Shown: positions 36,801 to 46,397, counted from the first letter of the stretch. The stretch is 64,000 nucleotides of DNA from Streptomyces sp. NBC_01481 (GCF_026339995.1 NZ_JAPEPT010000001.1:1128501-1192500), one strand, 5' to 3'. The notes: a model not told the origin generated them from the letters alone. Numbers and translations: made by a program.

Positions 36801-39800
36801 GTCTTCGTCGGCCGTGGCCGCGCCGAGCTGCGGGCCCAACTGGAGCTCGCCGCAAGGGATCTGCCCGGCGTGCACGCCGCGGGCGGCGAGTGGGCCACCC
36901 CGGCCGGGAGCTTCTTCACCGCCCGGCCCATCGGCCCCGACGGCAAGGTCGCCCTGGTCTACCCGGGCGCGTTCAACTCCTATCCGGGACTCGGCCAGGA
37001 CTTCTTCCGGGCCTTCCCGGGGCTGCTCGACCGGTTCGAGAGCCAGGCGGACGAGCCTGCGCTGCACCTTCGTTCCCGCGCCCTCTACCCGCGCACCCAG
37101 GTCACCCCGGGGCGGCGCGAACTGATGGGCCTGGAGGCCGAACTGGGCGAGGACATCCCGTTCATGCTCGCCACCGGAACCAGCTTCGCGATCCTCTACA
37201 CGGACCTGGTCCGGGAGGTGCTCGGCGTCCTGGCGCACGGCGGCTTCGGCTACAGCCTCGGCGAGTCGAGCATGCTCTTCGCCACCCGGGGCTGGCTCCC
37301 CGAAAGCCGCCGCGACGAGCTGATCAGCGATACGCCGATCTTCAAGGACCGGCTGTGCGGGCCGAAGCGTACGGTGCGCGAGCACTGGGACCTGCCCGAG
37401 TCCGTCCCCGACGGGCAGGTGTGGGCCAGCCATGTGCTGCTCACCGACGCGGACACCGTCCGGGACGCGCTGACCCGCTACGACCGGGTCCACCTCACGC
37501 ACATCAACACCCCCAACGAGCTGGTGATCGCCGGAGACCCGGCCCAGTGCAAGGCCCTCGTCAAGGAACTGGGCTGCCCCGCCGCGCGCTCACCCGTCAA
37601 CGCGGTCATGCACTGCCCGGTCGTCGACGCCGAAGTCGGCGGCCTGGCCGGTCTGAACGACTACCCCACCGGCTCGTTCGGCGATCTGGAGCTGTTCAGC
37701 GCCTACGACTACGAAGCGCTGCCCGGCCTTGCCCGCAAGGAGATCGCCCGGCGCATCGCCCACACCCTGCGCTCCCCGATCGACTTCCCGCGCCTCGTAC
37801 AGGGCGCGCACGACCGCGGATTCCGCTACTTCCTGGAGGTCGGCCCCAGCGCGACCTGCTCGCGCTGGATCCACGACACGCTCGGCGACGCGGCCCATGT
37901 CGCGCTGCCGGTGGACCGGCGCGGGGCGCCGGCCACGAAGTCCGTCGCGCAGCTGGTGGCCCGCCTGGTCAGCCACGGTCTGGAACTCGATCTGAGGCCG
38001 CTGCTGGGTACCGCCGCGGACCAGGTCCCGGCCAGGTCTGCCCGCGCCTCCCGGTTCCGGGTCGGCGGCGGTGACCCCGTACCGGCGCGCGTCGCCCGGG
38101 GGATCGCGGCGACCCGCCCGGCGGCCGAGCCGGCTTTGGCACCGCAGCCCGTGGCCGCCGCGGCGGCACCCGCCAGGCCCACCCCCGCCCCCACACCAGC
38201 CCCTACCCCTGTGCCCGTACCGCCCGCGCCCGTCCCGTCCGTACCGCCGGAGGACTCCGTCATGCCTGCCGACCCGACTCTCGCTGACGCGGAGGTCATC
38301 GCCTTCGACGGCACCCCGATCTCCTTCCTGCCGTGGGCGCCGCCCGCGCCCGGGGCACCCGAGCCCGCTGCCTCAGGACCGGTGCCCGCGGCACCGGTCG
38401 CCGTACCGGTCGCGGCACCGACTGCCCCCACGGCGGCACCCGCCAAGCCCGCCCCCGCATCCGCGGACCCCGCCGCCGATCTGGTCCGCGAGATCCGCCA
38501 GCAGATGGTCGCCACCCACTCGGTGGTGATGGAGACCCAGCGCATCCTCCAGGGCGCCACGCTCAGCCGGATGGAGGCGCTCCTCGACGGAGCCACCGCC
38601 CCGGCACCCGCACCCGCCCCGCGCACCGCGGACCTCGCACAGCAGCCGGCCCTGACGGCGGCCGTGTCCGACCAGGCCGTACGCCCGGCCCTGCCCCCGG
38701 TCGCTCCCGCCCGCCCCGCGGCGCCCGCCGCTTCCGGGCCCGCCACGCCGCCGCCCCCGCCCGCCGACCGCGAGGTCAAGGAGGGCGTGATCAAGGAGGG
38801 CGTGATCAAGGAGGGAGTGATCTGGGACGAGGCGGACCTGCTGGAGTTCGCCGTCGGTTCCGTCGCCAAGGTCTTCGGCCCGGAGTTCGGCGTCATCGAC
38901 GGCTACGCCAAGCGCGTCCGGCTGCCCGCACCCCCGTACCACTTCGTCACCCGCGTCACCGAACTCAGCGGTACGACGGGCGAGTTCAAGCCCGCCACCA
39001 TCACCACCGAGTACGACGTCCCCGAGGACGCCTGGTACGCCGTGGACGGCGGCGTGCCGCCGGCCGTGACCGTCGAGGCCGGCCAGTGCGACCTGCTGCT
39101 CGTCAGCTACCTCGGCATCGACTTCCGCAACAAGGGCGAGCGCGTCTACCGGCTGCTCGACAGCACGCTGATCTTCCGCGGCAATCTGCCCCGGGTCGGC
39201 CAGACCCTGCGCTACGACATCTCCATCGACCGCTTCGTCCACCAGGGCGACACCACGCTCTTCTTCTTCAGCTACAAGTGCTACGCCGACGGTGAGCTGA
39301 TCCTCGAACTCCACGACGCCTGCGCCGGGTTCTTCAGCCAGGCGGAGCTCGACACCCCGCTCGGCGTCGTCATGACCGAGAAGGAGAAGGCCGCCCGCGC
39401 CGCGCTCCCCAAGGGCTGGTTCAAGCCCCTCGCGTACACCGAGAAGAACCACCTGACCTCCGACGACCTGGAGCTGCTTGCCCAGGGCCGCATCGGTGAG
39501 GTCTTCGGCCCGGACCACGCCCAGGACCCGGGCATCAACCCGGCGATCCGGCTGCCCGACGCCAAGCTGCGGATGGTCGACGAGGTCACCATCGACCGCA
39601 AGGCCGGTCCGCGCGGCCTCGGTACCCTCAGCGCGATCAAGAAGCTGACGCCCGACGCCTGGTACTTCACCTGCCACTTCCCGGACGACCACGTCCTTGC
39701 CGGCTCGCTGGTCGCCGAGGGCGCGGTACAGCTGCTGCAGATCTACCTGATGCACCAGGGCATGCATCTCACCCTGCCCGACGCGGCCTTCCAGTGCGTC

Positions 39801-41204
39801 ACCGACGTCCCGATCGAGGTCCAGGTCCGCGGCCAGATCACCCAGCAGCACGAGGAGATCCGCTACGAGGTCGAGGTCATGGAGCTCACGCTCCTGCCCC
39901 GGGCCACGGTGATCGCCGACGTGCTGATCTACCTCGGCGACAAGCCGGTCATCAAGATGAAGGGCCTGGGCCTGCAGGTCCGCGAGAAGGAGGGCACGCC
40001 CTACCGTCCCGAGGCGGGCGGTGTGCCGCAGTTCCTCGGCCGCCGCAACAGGAACGGCGAGGCGGCGATGATCAACGAGATGCATCTGGCGCACGCCGCC
40101 AAGGGCCTGCTCGACGTCGCGATGGGACCGGAGTTCGAGGTCTACCGCAACAGCCGCGCCCCCTACATCCCCAACGGGGACTTCCAGTTCGTCGACCGGG
40201 TCATGTCCCTCAAGGGCACGCGCGGCGACCTGCGCAGCCCCGGCTCGGAGATGGTCACGGAGTACGACTCCCCGGCCGATGCCTGGTACTACGAGCAGAA
40301 CTCCCACCCGCACATGCCGAACGCGATCTACATGGAGTCCTCGCTCCAGGCGGCGATCTTCCTCGGCTACTACCTCGGCGCGACCCTCGAACGCCCCGAA
40401 GAGCAGTACGCCATCCGCAACCTGGACGGTCGGGCGACGCTGGTCAAGGACATCGACCTGCGCGGCAAGACCATCCGCCACCACTCCAAGCTGCTGATGA
40501 CCAGCGCGGTCTCCGGTGCGGTGCTGCAGAACTTCAGTTACGAACTGTCCGCCGACGGCGAGGTCTTCTACGTCGGCGAGTCGCTGTTCGGCTACTTCAG
40601 CGAGGCGGCGCTGGCCAACCAGGTCGGCCTGGACAACGGCAAGTGGGTCGCTCCCTGGATCGAGACGGCGAACGTCGACACCGCCAGGGTCCGCCGGATC
40701 GAACTCCCGGAGAACGCGCCGGCGTTCACCGACCCGGCCGGCGGCCGGCTGCATCTGCCCGGTGGGCACTTCGCGCTGGTGGACCGGGTCGACGTCGTTG
40801 AGGACGGCGGCAACCACGGCAAGGGCTATATGCACGGGTTCCGCGAGATCCGGCCCGACGAGTGGTACTTCGACTGCCACTTCCACCGCGACCCGGTGAT
40901 GCCCGGTTCGCTCGGCGTCGAGGCCATCCTCCAGGCGATGCGCCTGTTCGTGATCGACCAGAACCTCGCCGACGGCATGGAGCGGCCGCACTTCGCGATG
41001 GCCACCGATGTGGAGATGGCCTGGAAGTACCGCGGCCAGATCCTGCGCCACGACAAGGAGTTGCAGTTCGACGTGCACATCAAGGAGGTCCGGCGCGAGG
41101 CGGACCGCCTGCTGATCATCGCCGACGCGGATCTGTCGAAGCCGGGCCTGCGCATCTACGAACTCACCGACGTGGCCATCGAGGTCCGTACCGCCGGCGC
41201 CTGA
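33831..41204 (+). CDS. pfaC: PUFA-synthase-like protein Pfa3/PfaC: KS-CLF-AT-DH-DH
   Basis: 2457 aa from ATG 33831. KS1 (1-450): DAACSSAL Cys199, ECHATGT, KGNIGH. Then a chain-length-factor-like KS (about 460-925) without the nucleophile (VSSDGSGTAEAL, Gly in place of Cys) and with the last His changed (AQIGDAG). AT (about 1045-1340): VYPGAFNSYPGLG, GYSLGES Ser1142. After a Pro/Ala linker and a KEGVI repeat there are four hot-dog folds forming two FabA-like dehydratase/isomerase pairs; the catalytic ones are CHFPDDHVLAGSL (His1949) and CHFHRDPVMPGSL (His2350). KS-CLF-AT-DH-DH in one chain matches myxobacterial Pfa3 minus its C-terminal AGPAT; Moritella splits the AT into PfaB. These dehydratases set the position and geometry of double bonds. 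Confidence 0.95.
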   Translation: MSKYAIVGLSCLFPGAETPAEFWQNLRTGADSRKEGGEEVFGPALDARDTDPQHGIYCSRGGFITDFDFDPSGYLLDPGHLAGLDRIFHWSLHVAREALRDSGHADRPETLARTGLILGNYSFPTPTSAEVSVPLVQEAVLEGLRGAGHPALGALAEQERRIDRDALKPEDLRVSGSPSSLAATALGLGGPRYALDAACSSALYALKLACDHLAAGQADLVLAGGVCAPDPTLIHLSFSDLQAYPRDGFSQPFDDRSGGILTGQGAGMVAVKRLADALRDGDRIHAVVDGIGLTNDGSGRHLLVPQGGGQLQSYELAYEQAGIDPTTIDYLECHATGTPIGDSTEADSVAAFFGDAGKVPLIGSVKGNIGHLLTVAGLSSMLKVILAMGNGHIPPTIGVERPVASKDGRVGEDTLVRTGREWPRGEDPRRGAVSAFGFGGTNAHVVLSEPVAETVTEAAAATVPTLDVVGLGAHFGSFDSLDAFERAVHEGSDALGPLPERRWRGLDQTRGGSLEHGTGVSPDALPHGAFVDGLGIDPVDLKIPPSDLRTYNLQHALASKVADEALHDAGFSRAVAQGQTAPAPRRVAVVVAMEIEPMTHLRLTRRTLGAFVREEFERAGVAIDEEQLAAVTAVGRDAVVDPIVANEVLSFIGNVMASRISSLWNLTGPSFTVSSDGSGTAEALEVARLLLLDPSIEAVLVGAVDLAGSAENLLLRPDVVAEAGLTFGEGSRGRRIGEGAGAIVVTRPGESESTVYARLDSVAIRHAAPVDGAVPEADAATLASAAEAALTAAGVTAADIGYLEAHAGGTDIQDRAEIAGLARVYPAAGGSVALGSAKAQIGDAGCAATMAGLIRSVLCLHHGYLPGTSGWSRPAGELADDFAASALYVPDASRPWLRETKGARRYAALSFIGASGAHGHLVLSAEATRGAVTPSDWQRAGGPVVLPLAADSFEALHASIEQHLELLEVADPYALARDAAKELAGRKLRAVFVGRGRAELRAQLELAARDLPGVHAAGGEWATPAGSFFTARPIGPDGKVALVYPGAFNSYPGLGQDFFRAFPGLLDRFESQADEPALHLRSRALYPRTQVTPGRRELMGLEAELGEDIPFMLATGTSFAILYTDLVREVLGVLAHGGFGYSLGESSMLFATRGWLPESRRDELISDTPIFKDRLCGPKRTVREHWDLPESVPDGQVWASHVLLTDADTVRDALTRYDRVHLTHINTPNELVIAGDPAQCKALVKELGCPAARSPVNAVMHCPVVDAEVGGLAGLNDYPTGSFGDLELFSAYDYEALPGLARKEIARRIAHTLRSPIDFPRLVQGAHDRGFRYFLEVGPSATCSRWIHDTLGDAAHVALPVDRRGAPATKSVAQLVARLVSHGLELDLRPLLGTAADQVPARSARASRFRVGGGDPVPARVARGIAATRPAAEPALAPQPVAAAAAPARPTPAPTPAPTPVPVPPAPVPSVPPEDSVMPADPTLADAEVIAFDGTPISFLPWAPPAPGAPEPAASGPVPAAPVAVPVAAPTAPTAAPAKPAPASADPAADLVREIRQQMVATHSVVMETQRILQGATLSRMEALLDGATAPAPAPAPRTADLAQQPALTAAVSDQAVRPALPPVAPARPAAPAASGPATPPPPPADREVKEGVIKEGVIKEGVIWDEADLLEFAVGSVAKVFGPEFGVIDGYAKRVRLPAPPYHFVTRVTELSGTTGEFKPATITTEYDVPEDAWYAVDGGVPPAVTVEAGQCDLLLVSYLGIDFRNKGERVYRLLDSTLIFRGNLPRVGQTLRYDISIDRFVHQGDTTLFFFSYKCYADGELILELHDACAGFFSQAELDTPLGVVMTEKEKAARAALPKGWFKPLAYTEKNHLTSDDLELLAQGRIGEVFGPDHAQDPGINPAIRLPDAKLRMVDEVTIDRKAGPRGLGTLSAIKKLTPDAWYFTCHFPDDHVLAGSLVAEGAVQLLQIYLMHQGMHLTLPDAAFQCVTDVPIEVQVRGQITQQHEEIRYEVEVMELTLLPRATVIADVLIYLGDKPVIKMKGLGLQVREKEGTPYRPEAGGVPQFLGRRNRNGEAAMINEMHLAHAAKGLLDVAMGPEFEVYRNSRAPYIPNGDFQFVDRVMSLKGTRGDLRSPGSEMVTEYDSPADAWYYEQNSHPHMPNAIYMESSLQAAIFLGYYLGATLERPEEQYAIRNLDGRATLVKDIDLRGKTIRHHSKLLMTSAVSGAVLQNFSYELSADGEVFYVGESLFGYFSEAALANQVGLDNGKWVAPWIETANVDTARVRRIELPENAPAFTDPAGGRLHLPGGHFALVDRVDVVEDGGNHGKGYMHGFREIRPDEWYFDCHFHRDPVMPGSLGVEAILQAMRLFVIDQNLADGMERPHFAMATDVEMAWKYRGQILRHDKELQFDVHIKEVRREADRLLIIADADLSKPGLRIYELTDVAIEVRTAGA
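38781..38825 (+). repeat. 15-bp tandem repeat x3 in the linker
   Basis: GAGGGCGTGATCAAG twice, then a diverged third copy, in frame, encoding EGVIKEGVIKEGVIW just before the dehydratase region. Confidence 0.8.
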
Positions 41205-41245
41205 CGGTCCGTACCCGCGCACAGCCCAAGGAGCTTCGTTTCACC

Positions 41246-42871
41246 ATGGATATTCGCGAGACCCCTCTCCGATGGTCCGGAGACCGGTACCCCAGCACCG
41301 ATCCGGCCGGGATCTACAACGCGCTGGCCGATCTCGACCAGCCCTGTTTCATCGTCGTCACGCCGGACGGGATCGGTGCCGTCTCCGGCGGCTCGGTTGC
41401 CGGCGGCGGTGACGGCCTGCCGCTGCTCGCCGCCGCTCAGCCGCTGCCCCCGCAGCGGCTGGGTTCGGCCGCCTTCCTCGCCGCCCACCGGGTGCGCCAG
41501 CCGTACATGGCGGGCGCCATGGCAGGCGGGATCGCCTCGGCCGACATGGTGATCGCCCTGGCCCGTGAGGGCTTCCTCGCCTCCTACGGCGCGGCCGGCC
41601 TGCTGCCCGAGACGATCGAGAAGGCGCTCGGCCGGTTCGCCGCCGAGATCCCGGGACTTCCGTACGCCGTCAATCTGATCCACAGCCCCAGCGAGGACCG
41701 TCTTGAGCGGGAGGCGGTGGAGCTGTTCCTGCGGCACGGCGTGCGGTGCGTGGAGGCGTCGGCCTTCATGGACCTCACCCCGCATGTCGTGCGCTACCGG
41801 CTGGCCGGACTGCGTACGGACCAGGACGGCCGGGTGGTCGCCGAGAACCGGCTGATCGCCAAGATCTCCCGCTCCGAGACCGCCGAGCGCTTCATGCGCC
41901 CGGCCCCGGCCACCCTGGTCAGCTCCCTCCTTGAGCAGGGCCTGATCACCCACGACCAGGCGGCACTTGCCCATCATGTGCCGCTGGCCGACGACATCAC
42001 CGTCGAGGCGGACTCGGGTGGCCACACTGACCGGCGTCCGCTGCCCGCGCTGCTGCCGACCATCCTTCGGCTGCGCGACACCGTCCAGCGCGAGCACCGC
42101 TACGCCGTGCCGATCAGGGTCGGGGCCGGCGGCGGCCTCGGCACACCGGTCGCGGTGGCCGCGACCTTCGCGATGGGCGCCGCCTACGTCGTCACCGGCT
42201 CCGTCAACCAGTCCTGCCTGGAGTCCGGGGCGTCCACCGAGTCCAAGGCGATGCTCGCCGAGGCGGGCATCGCCGATGTCGACATGGCCCCGGCCGCCGA
42301 CATGTTCGAGATGGGGGTGGACCTCCAGGTCCTCAAGAAGGGCACCCTCTTCCCGATGCGGGCCCGTCGGCTCTACCAGATCTACCAGGCCCACGACGGC
42401 ATCGACGCGATCCCCGCGCCCGACCGGGCCAAGCTGGAGCAGCAGATCTTCCGGCGGCCGCTGGAGGACGTCTGGCAGGAATGCGTCGGCTACTTCCAGC
42501 GCCGCGACCCGGAGCAGCTCACCCGCGCCGCGGGCAACCCCAAGCGCAAGATGGCGCTGATCTTCCGCTGGTACCTGGGCATGTCCTCGCGCTGGGCGGT
42601 CGTCGGCGACAAGGACCGCGCCATGGACTACCAGATCTGGTGCGGCCCGGCGATGGGCAGCTTCAACGACTGGGTGACCGGCAGCTATCTGAAGACCCCG
42701 GGCAACCGGCGGGTCGCCGACGTGGCCCACCACCTGATGCTCGGCGCCGCCTTCCACACCCGGCTCGCGCAGCTGCGCAGCACCGGTGTGCACATCCCCT
42801 CCACGGCCGGCGACTACCGTCCGGTGCCGCTGGAGACCCCGGCCCACGGCTCGCCGGCGGGTATGCGATGA
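41246..42871 (+). CDS. pfaD: PfaD-type enoyl reductase (FMN-dependent, 2-nitropropane dioxygenase-like TIM barrel)
   Basis: 541 aa from ATG 41246; AAGGAG at 41228-41233 is somewhat far. PfaD hallmarks: GAVSGGS near the start, PYMAGAMAGGIASADMVIAL, GFLASYGAAGL, NLIHSPSEDRLE, ADSGGHTDRRPLPALLP, RVGAGGGLGTP, TGSVNQSCLESGAS, and the C-terminal FNDWVTGSYLKTP. It reduces the enoyl-ACP at chosen cycles, so its selective use leaves double bonds in the chain. Its stop overlaps the next start (ATGA), so the two are translationally coupled. Confidence 0.96.
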   Translation: MDIRETPLRWSGDRYPSTDPAGIYNALADLDQPCFIVVTPDGIGAVSGGSVAGGGDGLPLLAAAQPLPPQRLGSAAFLAAHRVRQPYMAGAMAGGIASADMVIALAREGFLASYGAAGLLPETIEKALGRFAAEIPGLPYAVNLIHSPSEDRLEREAVELFLRHGVRCVEASAFMDLTPHVVRYRLAGLRTDQDGRVVAENRLIAKISRSETAERFMRPAPATLVSSLLEQGLITHDQAALAHHVPLADDITVEADSGGHTDRRPLPALLPTILRLRDTVQREHRYAVPIRVGAGGGLGTPVAVAATFAMGAAYVVTGSVNQSCLESGASTESKAMLAEAGIADVDMAPAADMFEMGVDLQVLKKGTLFPMRARRLYQIYQAHDGIDAIPAPDRAKLEQQIFRRPLEDVWQECVGYFQRRDPEQLTRAAGNPKRKMALIFRWYLGMSSRWAVVGDKDRAMDYQIWCGPAMGSFNDWVTGSYLKTPGNRRVADVAHHLMLGAAFHTRLAQLRSTGVHIPSTAGDYRPVPLETPAHGSPAGMR

Positions 42872-44574
42872 CCCTGCTCACGCCGGACGAGCTGGAGGCG
42901 CTGCTCGGCGACCCCGGCGACAACACCAATCCGTACGGCTTCGCCGCCGCCGTCGAGCGTGACGAGCGCGACGAGTTCCCCACCGCGCTCTGCGACGAGC
43001 TGCGCCGGGCCGGGTTCCACCTCAACTACCTGCCCAAGTCGTGGGGCGGCGAGCTGGAGTCCTTCGACCGCAGCCTCACCCTCGTACGGTCGGCGGCCCG
43101 CCGGGACGTCAACATCATGCCCGGCACGATGTTCAGCATCATCGCCGCGACCTGTCTGCAGCTGCACGGCACACCGGAGCAGCAGCGCCGGGCAGCCGAG
43201 ATCCTGACCGGCGGCGGGGCGGTGGCCTTCGCGCTCACCGAGGCGGAGCACGGCAGCGATCTGCTCACCAACGAGGTACGGCTGAGCCCGGAAGGCGAGC
43301 TGACCGGCGAGAAGTGGATGGTCGGCCTCGGCATGAGCTGCGAGGCGGTGTACGTGATCGCCCGCACCGGCGAGCGCGGCCCCGGCGCCTTCTCCGCGGT
43401 CCTGCTCGATCTGGCCGACATCCCCGAGGGACAGCTGGAGCGCACTCCCGCGGTCCGTACGGGCGGTATGCGCGGCATCGACATGGCCAGGCTGCGTTTC
43501 AACGGCCTGAAGGTGCCCGAGAAGGCGCTGGTCGGCAAGGAGGGCGAGGGGCTCGAAGCGGCCGTCAAGGCCCAGCAGGCCGTGCGGCTGATGAGCATGG
43601 CGGGCAGCCTGGGCATCGCGGACACCGCGCTGCGGCTCGCGCTGGAATTCGCCACGACCCGCAGGATCGGCCGCACCGTCCTCACCGAATCGCCGCACCC
43701 CCGGCGTGAACTGGCCGTCGCCGCCGCGGCGTTGCTGGCCGCCGACACGGTGGCGCTGACCGCGGCACGCGGCGTCCATGTGGTGCCCGAGGCGTTCAGC
43801 GTCTGGGCACTGGCCGCCAAACACGTAGTGGCGGAGGCTACCGACGAGCTCATCCGCCGCTGCGGCACAGTGCTCGCCACCCGCTCGGTCCTGCGTGAGG
43901 GCGAGCGGGGGGCGGGCCTGTTCCAGAAGCTCCAGCGGGACTCGGCGGTCGTCCGGGTGATCGACGCGAGCACCCTGGCCAACCTCCGTTCCTTCGCGGG
44001 CCAGTTGCCCACGCTGACGGAGGGCGCTGCGGAGCCGGACCCGGAGGCCGTCGCCGCCGTCTACGGGCTCGACGCCGATCTGCCCGCGTACGAACCGGCC
44101 AGGCTCGACATGTTCGCCCGCGGCGTCGACCCGGTGCTCGCCGGACTCCCGGACGCCGCCACGGACGTCGCCGGGGCCCTGGGCGACGACGAGAGCGCGA
44201 CCCCCGTCGTCGAACTGCTCGGGCAGCTGGCCGGGGCCGTGGCCGGGCTCGGCGATCTGACCCGGGCCGCACGGGAGCGCGGCGCCGACCCGAACGCGCT
44301 GGTCGACGCCGCCGAGCGGTACGCCTGGCTGCACGCGGCCGCCTCCTGCGTCCACCTGTGGTGGGCCAACCGGGACCGGTCGCTGTACGGCACGCCGCCC
44401 GGCTCCGCCGGCTGGCTGGGCGCGACGCTCGGCTATCTGCTCGCCCGGGCCGACGGCGTCGACCCCCGCCACCACGGGGACGTACTGACGCCCGCGCTCG
44501 ACGCCGTCGTGGCGCTGCGGGAGACCGGCCGGCTGTTCTCCGCCCTGCCCGTCCGACTGGCCACCACCCGATAG
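42868..44574 (+). CDS. Acyl-CoA/ACP dehydrogenase-like flavoprotein, long form (1)
   Basis: 568 aa from ATG 42868, overlapping pfaD by 4 bp. ACAD core in the first ~390 residues: AFALTEAEHGSDLLTNEV (FAD/substrate loop), LTGEKWMVGLG, RTGGMRGIDMARLRFNG. At the place of the catalytic Glu (usual YEG) I read VIDAST, i.e. Asp or none. A C-terminal extension of about 180 helical residues is absent from ordinary 380-aa ACADs. Its place in a PUFA-type operon suggests alpha,beta or remote dehydrogenation of carrier-bound chains. No electron-transfer flavoprotein gene is nearby. Confidence 0.85.
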   Translation: MTLLTPDELEALLGDPGDNTNPYGFAAAVERDERDEFPTALCDELRRAGFHLNYLPKSWGGELESFDRSLTLVRSAARRDVNIMPGTMFSIIAATCLQLHGTPEQQRRAAEILTGGGAVAFALTEAEHGSDLLTNEVRLSPEGELTGEKWMVGLGMSCEAVYVIARTGERGPGAFSAVLLDLADIPEGQLERTPAVRTGGMRGIDMARLRFNGLKVPEKALVGKEGEGLEAAVKAQQAVRLMSMAGSLGIADTALRLALEFATTRRIGRTVLTESPHPRRELAVAAAALLAADTVALTAARGVHVVPEAFSVWALAAKHVVAEATDELIRRCGTVLATRSVLREGERGAGLFQKLQRDSAVVRVIDASTLANLRSFAGQLPTLTEGAAEPDPEAVAAVYGLDADLPAYEPARLDMFARGVDPVLAGLPDAATDVAGALGDDESATPVVELLGQLAGAVAGLGDLTRAARERGADPNALVDAAERYAWLHAAASCVHLWWANRDRSLYGTPPGSAGWLGATLGYLLARADGVDPRHHGDVLTPALDAVVALRETGRLFSALPVRLATTR

Positions 44575-44583
44575 GAGTTCTTC

Positions 44584-46377
44584 ATGTCCAAGGCCGACCT
44601 GACCGCGCTGGCCGCGCAGTTGGAAGAGCACCTCGGTGACCCGCACGACCCGGGCAGCCGGATTCCCTTCACCCGGGTTCTGGACCACGACGAGAACCAG
44701 GAGTACCCGCACGCCTTCGTCAACCAGCTCCGCCGCTGGGGCGTGCTCGACCACACCCTGCCCGCCGCGCACGGCGCCCGGGCCGACGACATCGAGACCG
44801 GTTTCAACCTGATGCGGCTCGTCGCCCGCCGTGACGTGACGACCGCCACCGCCCTGGTCATCAACGTCCTCGGCTTCCTGCCCGCGTGGATGGGCGGAAC
44901 GGACGAGCAGAAGCGCTCTTTGATCGAGGAGATGCAGCGCGGCCGCGGACTGTCCTGGGGACTGACCGAACGCGAGCACGGCAGCGATCTGCTCGCCAAC
45001 GAGGTGGTCGCCGAGAAGGTCGACGGCGGCTACCGGCTGACCGGCGAGAAGTGGCTGATCGGCAACGCCACCGTCTGCGACAAGGTGGCCGTCCACGCCC
45101 GCACCGGCAAGCGCGGCGGCCCGGCCGCCCACTCCATCCTCATGGTGGACAAGTGGCTCCTCGACGCCGACACCGTCGAGGAACTGCCGGTCGAGAAGCT
45201 GCACGGACTGCGGGCCCTCGACCTCAGCGGGCTGCGCTTCAAGGGCGCGTTCGTCCCCGAGTCCGCGCGGATCGGAGCCGAGGGCCAGGGCCTGGAACTC
45301 GCGCTCAAGTCCGGCCAGCTGGCGCGCGCCGTGATCAGCAGCTTCGCGATGTCGGCCACCGACACGGCGCTGCGGCTCGTCCTCGACTTCACCGAGGTCC
45401 GGGTCCTGATGGGCGGCACGGTCAGCGATGTCCCCTACAGCCGCCGCCAGTTGACCGAGTCCTTCGCCGACCTGATGCTGGCCGACGCCGTGAGCCTGGG
45501 CGCGGTCCGCGCGCTGCAGGCGGCGCCGGAGCAGATCAGCGTGTGGTCGTCGGTGGTCAAGTACCTGGTGCCGACGCTGCTCGAGAAGACCATGTCGCAG
45601 CTGAACGTGGTCCTCGGCGCGCGCTTCTTCCTGCGGGACCACCCGCACTACGGCATGCACCAGAAGATGCTGCGGGACCTCATGGTCGCCAACTTCGCCG
45701 ACGGCAACACCGTGGTGAACCTGCGCAACATCGGCCAGCAGCTGGGCGGTCTGCTGACCACCGCGGGCGGCGCCGCCCCGGAGGTTCTTCAGGCCTCGGC
45801 CGAACGCGCCGCCACCCTCTTCGGCATGGACAGCGAGCTGCCACCGTACGAGCCGGTGAAGCAGGAGATGTTCAGCCGCGGGCTCGACGACGCGGTGCTC
45901 GCCGGACCCGACGCGGTGCGCCGGCTGCGCGTCCTGGCCGAGGACGCCAAGGGCACCGAGCGCGACTGGCTGCTGAAGGCGGCCGACGTGGCCGAAGAAC
46001 TGCTCGGCCGGGTCACCTCGATGAGCGAGCGGTCCGCTGCGCTCAAGGCCGAACTGGGCCGGGACTACGCGCAGTCGACGGAACTCTTCGAGCTGTCGAA
46101 GGAGTACTGCCTGCTCCATGCCACCGCGGCCTGCGTGCTCACCTTCGTCCACTCGCACGACGCGCTGGAGGACCCGCTGCCCAGCGGCGCTCTCCTGCTG
46201 CTCCAGATGGAGCGGCTGCGCAAGCACCTGTACCCGTACGAGTCCGTCACCGACCAGGTGGTGATCGACGAGGTGATGCGGGTGCTGCGCCATCTGCACC
46301 GCGAGAACCTGCTCTTCTCGCACTGGCAGTTCCCGCTCGCCGAGCGCACCGTCGACGCCGCCGCCACCCGCCTCTGA
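44584..46377 (+). CDS. Acyl-CoA/ACP dehydrogenase-like flavoprotein, long form (2)
   Basis: 597 aa from ATG 44584, with AGGAG 7 nt upstream, 9 bp after the first copy. Core motifs: WGLTEREHGSDLLANEV, LTGEKWLIGNATVCDKV, LHGLRALDLSGLRFKG, then FLRDHPHYGMHQKMLRDL and NFADGNTVVN, where Asp takes the place of the catalytic base Glu. The long helical C-terminus resembles the first copy, and low but clear similarity between them suggests an ancient duplication and possibly a heterodimer. Confidence 0.87.
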   Translation: MSKADLTALAAQLEEHLGDPHDPGSRIPFTRVLDHDENQEYPHAFVNQLRRWGVLDHTLPAAHGARADDIETGFNLMRLVARRDVTTATALVINVLGFLPAWMGGTDEQKRSLIEEMQRGRGLSWGLTEREHGSDLLANEVVAEKVDGGYRLTGEKWLIGNATVCDKVAVHARTGKRGGPAAHSILMVDKWLLDADTVEELPVEKLHGLRALDLSGLRFKGAFVPESARIGAEGQGLELALKSGQLARAVISSFAMSATDTALRLVLDFTEVRVLMGGTVSDVPYSRRQLTESFADLMLADAVSLGAVRALQAAPEQISVWSSVVKYLVPTLLEKTMSQLNVVLGARFFLRDHPHYGMHQKMLRDLMVANFADGNTVVNLRNIGQQLGGLLTTAGGAAPEVLQASAERAATLFGMDSELPPYEPVKQEMFSRGLDDAVLAGPDAVRRLRVLAEDAKGTERDWLLKAADVAEELLGRVTSMSERSAALKAELGRDYAQSTELFELSKEYCLLHATAACVLTFVHSHDALEDPLPSGALLLLQMERLRKHLYPYESVTDQVVIDEVMRVLRHLHRENLLFSHWQFPLAERTVDAAATRL

Positions 46378-46397
46378 CCGGCCGGGAACCGACGCCG

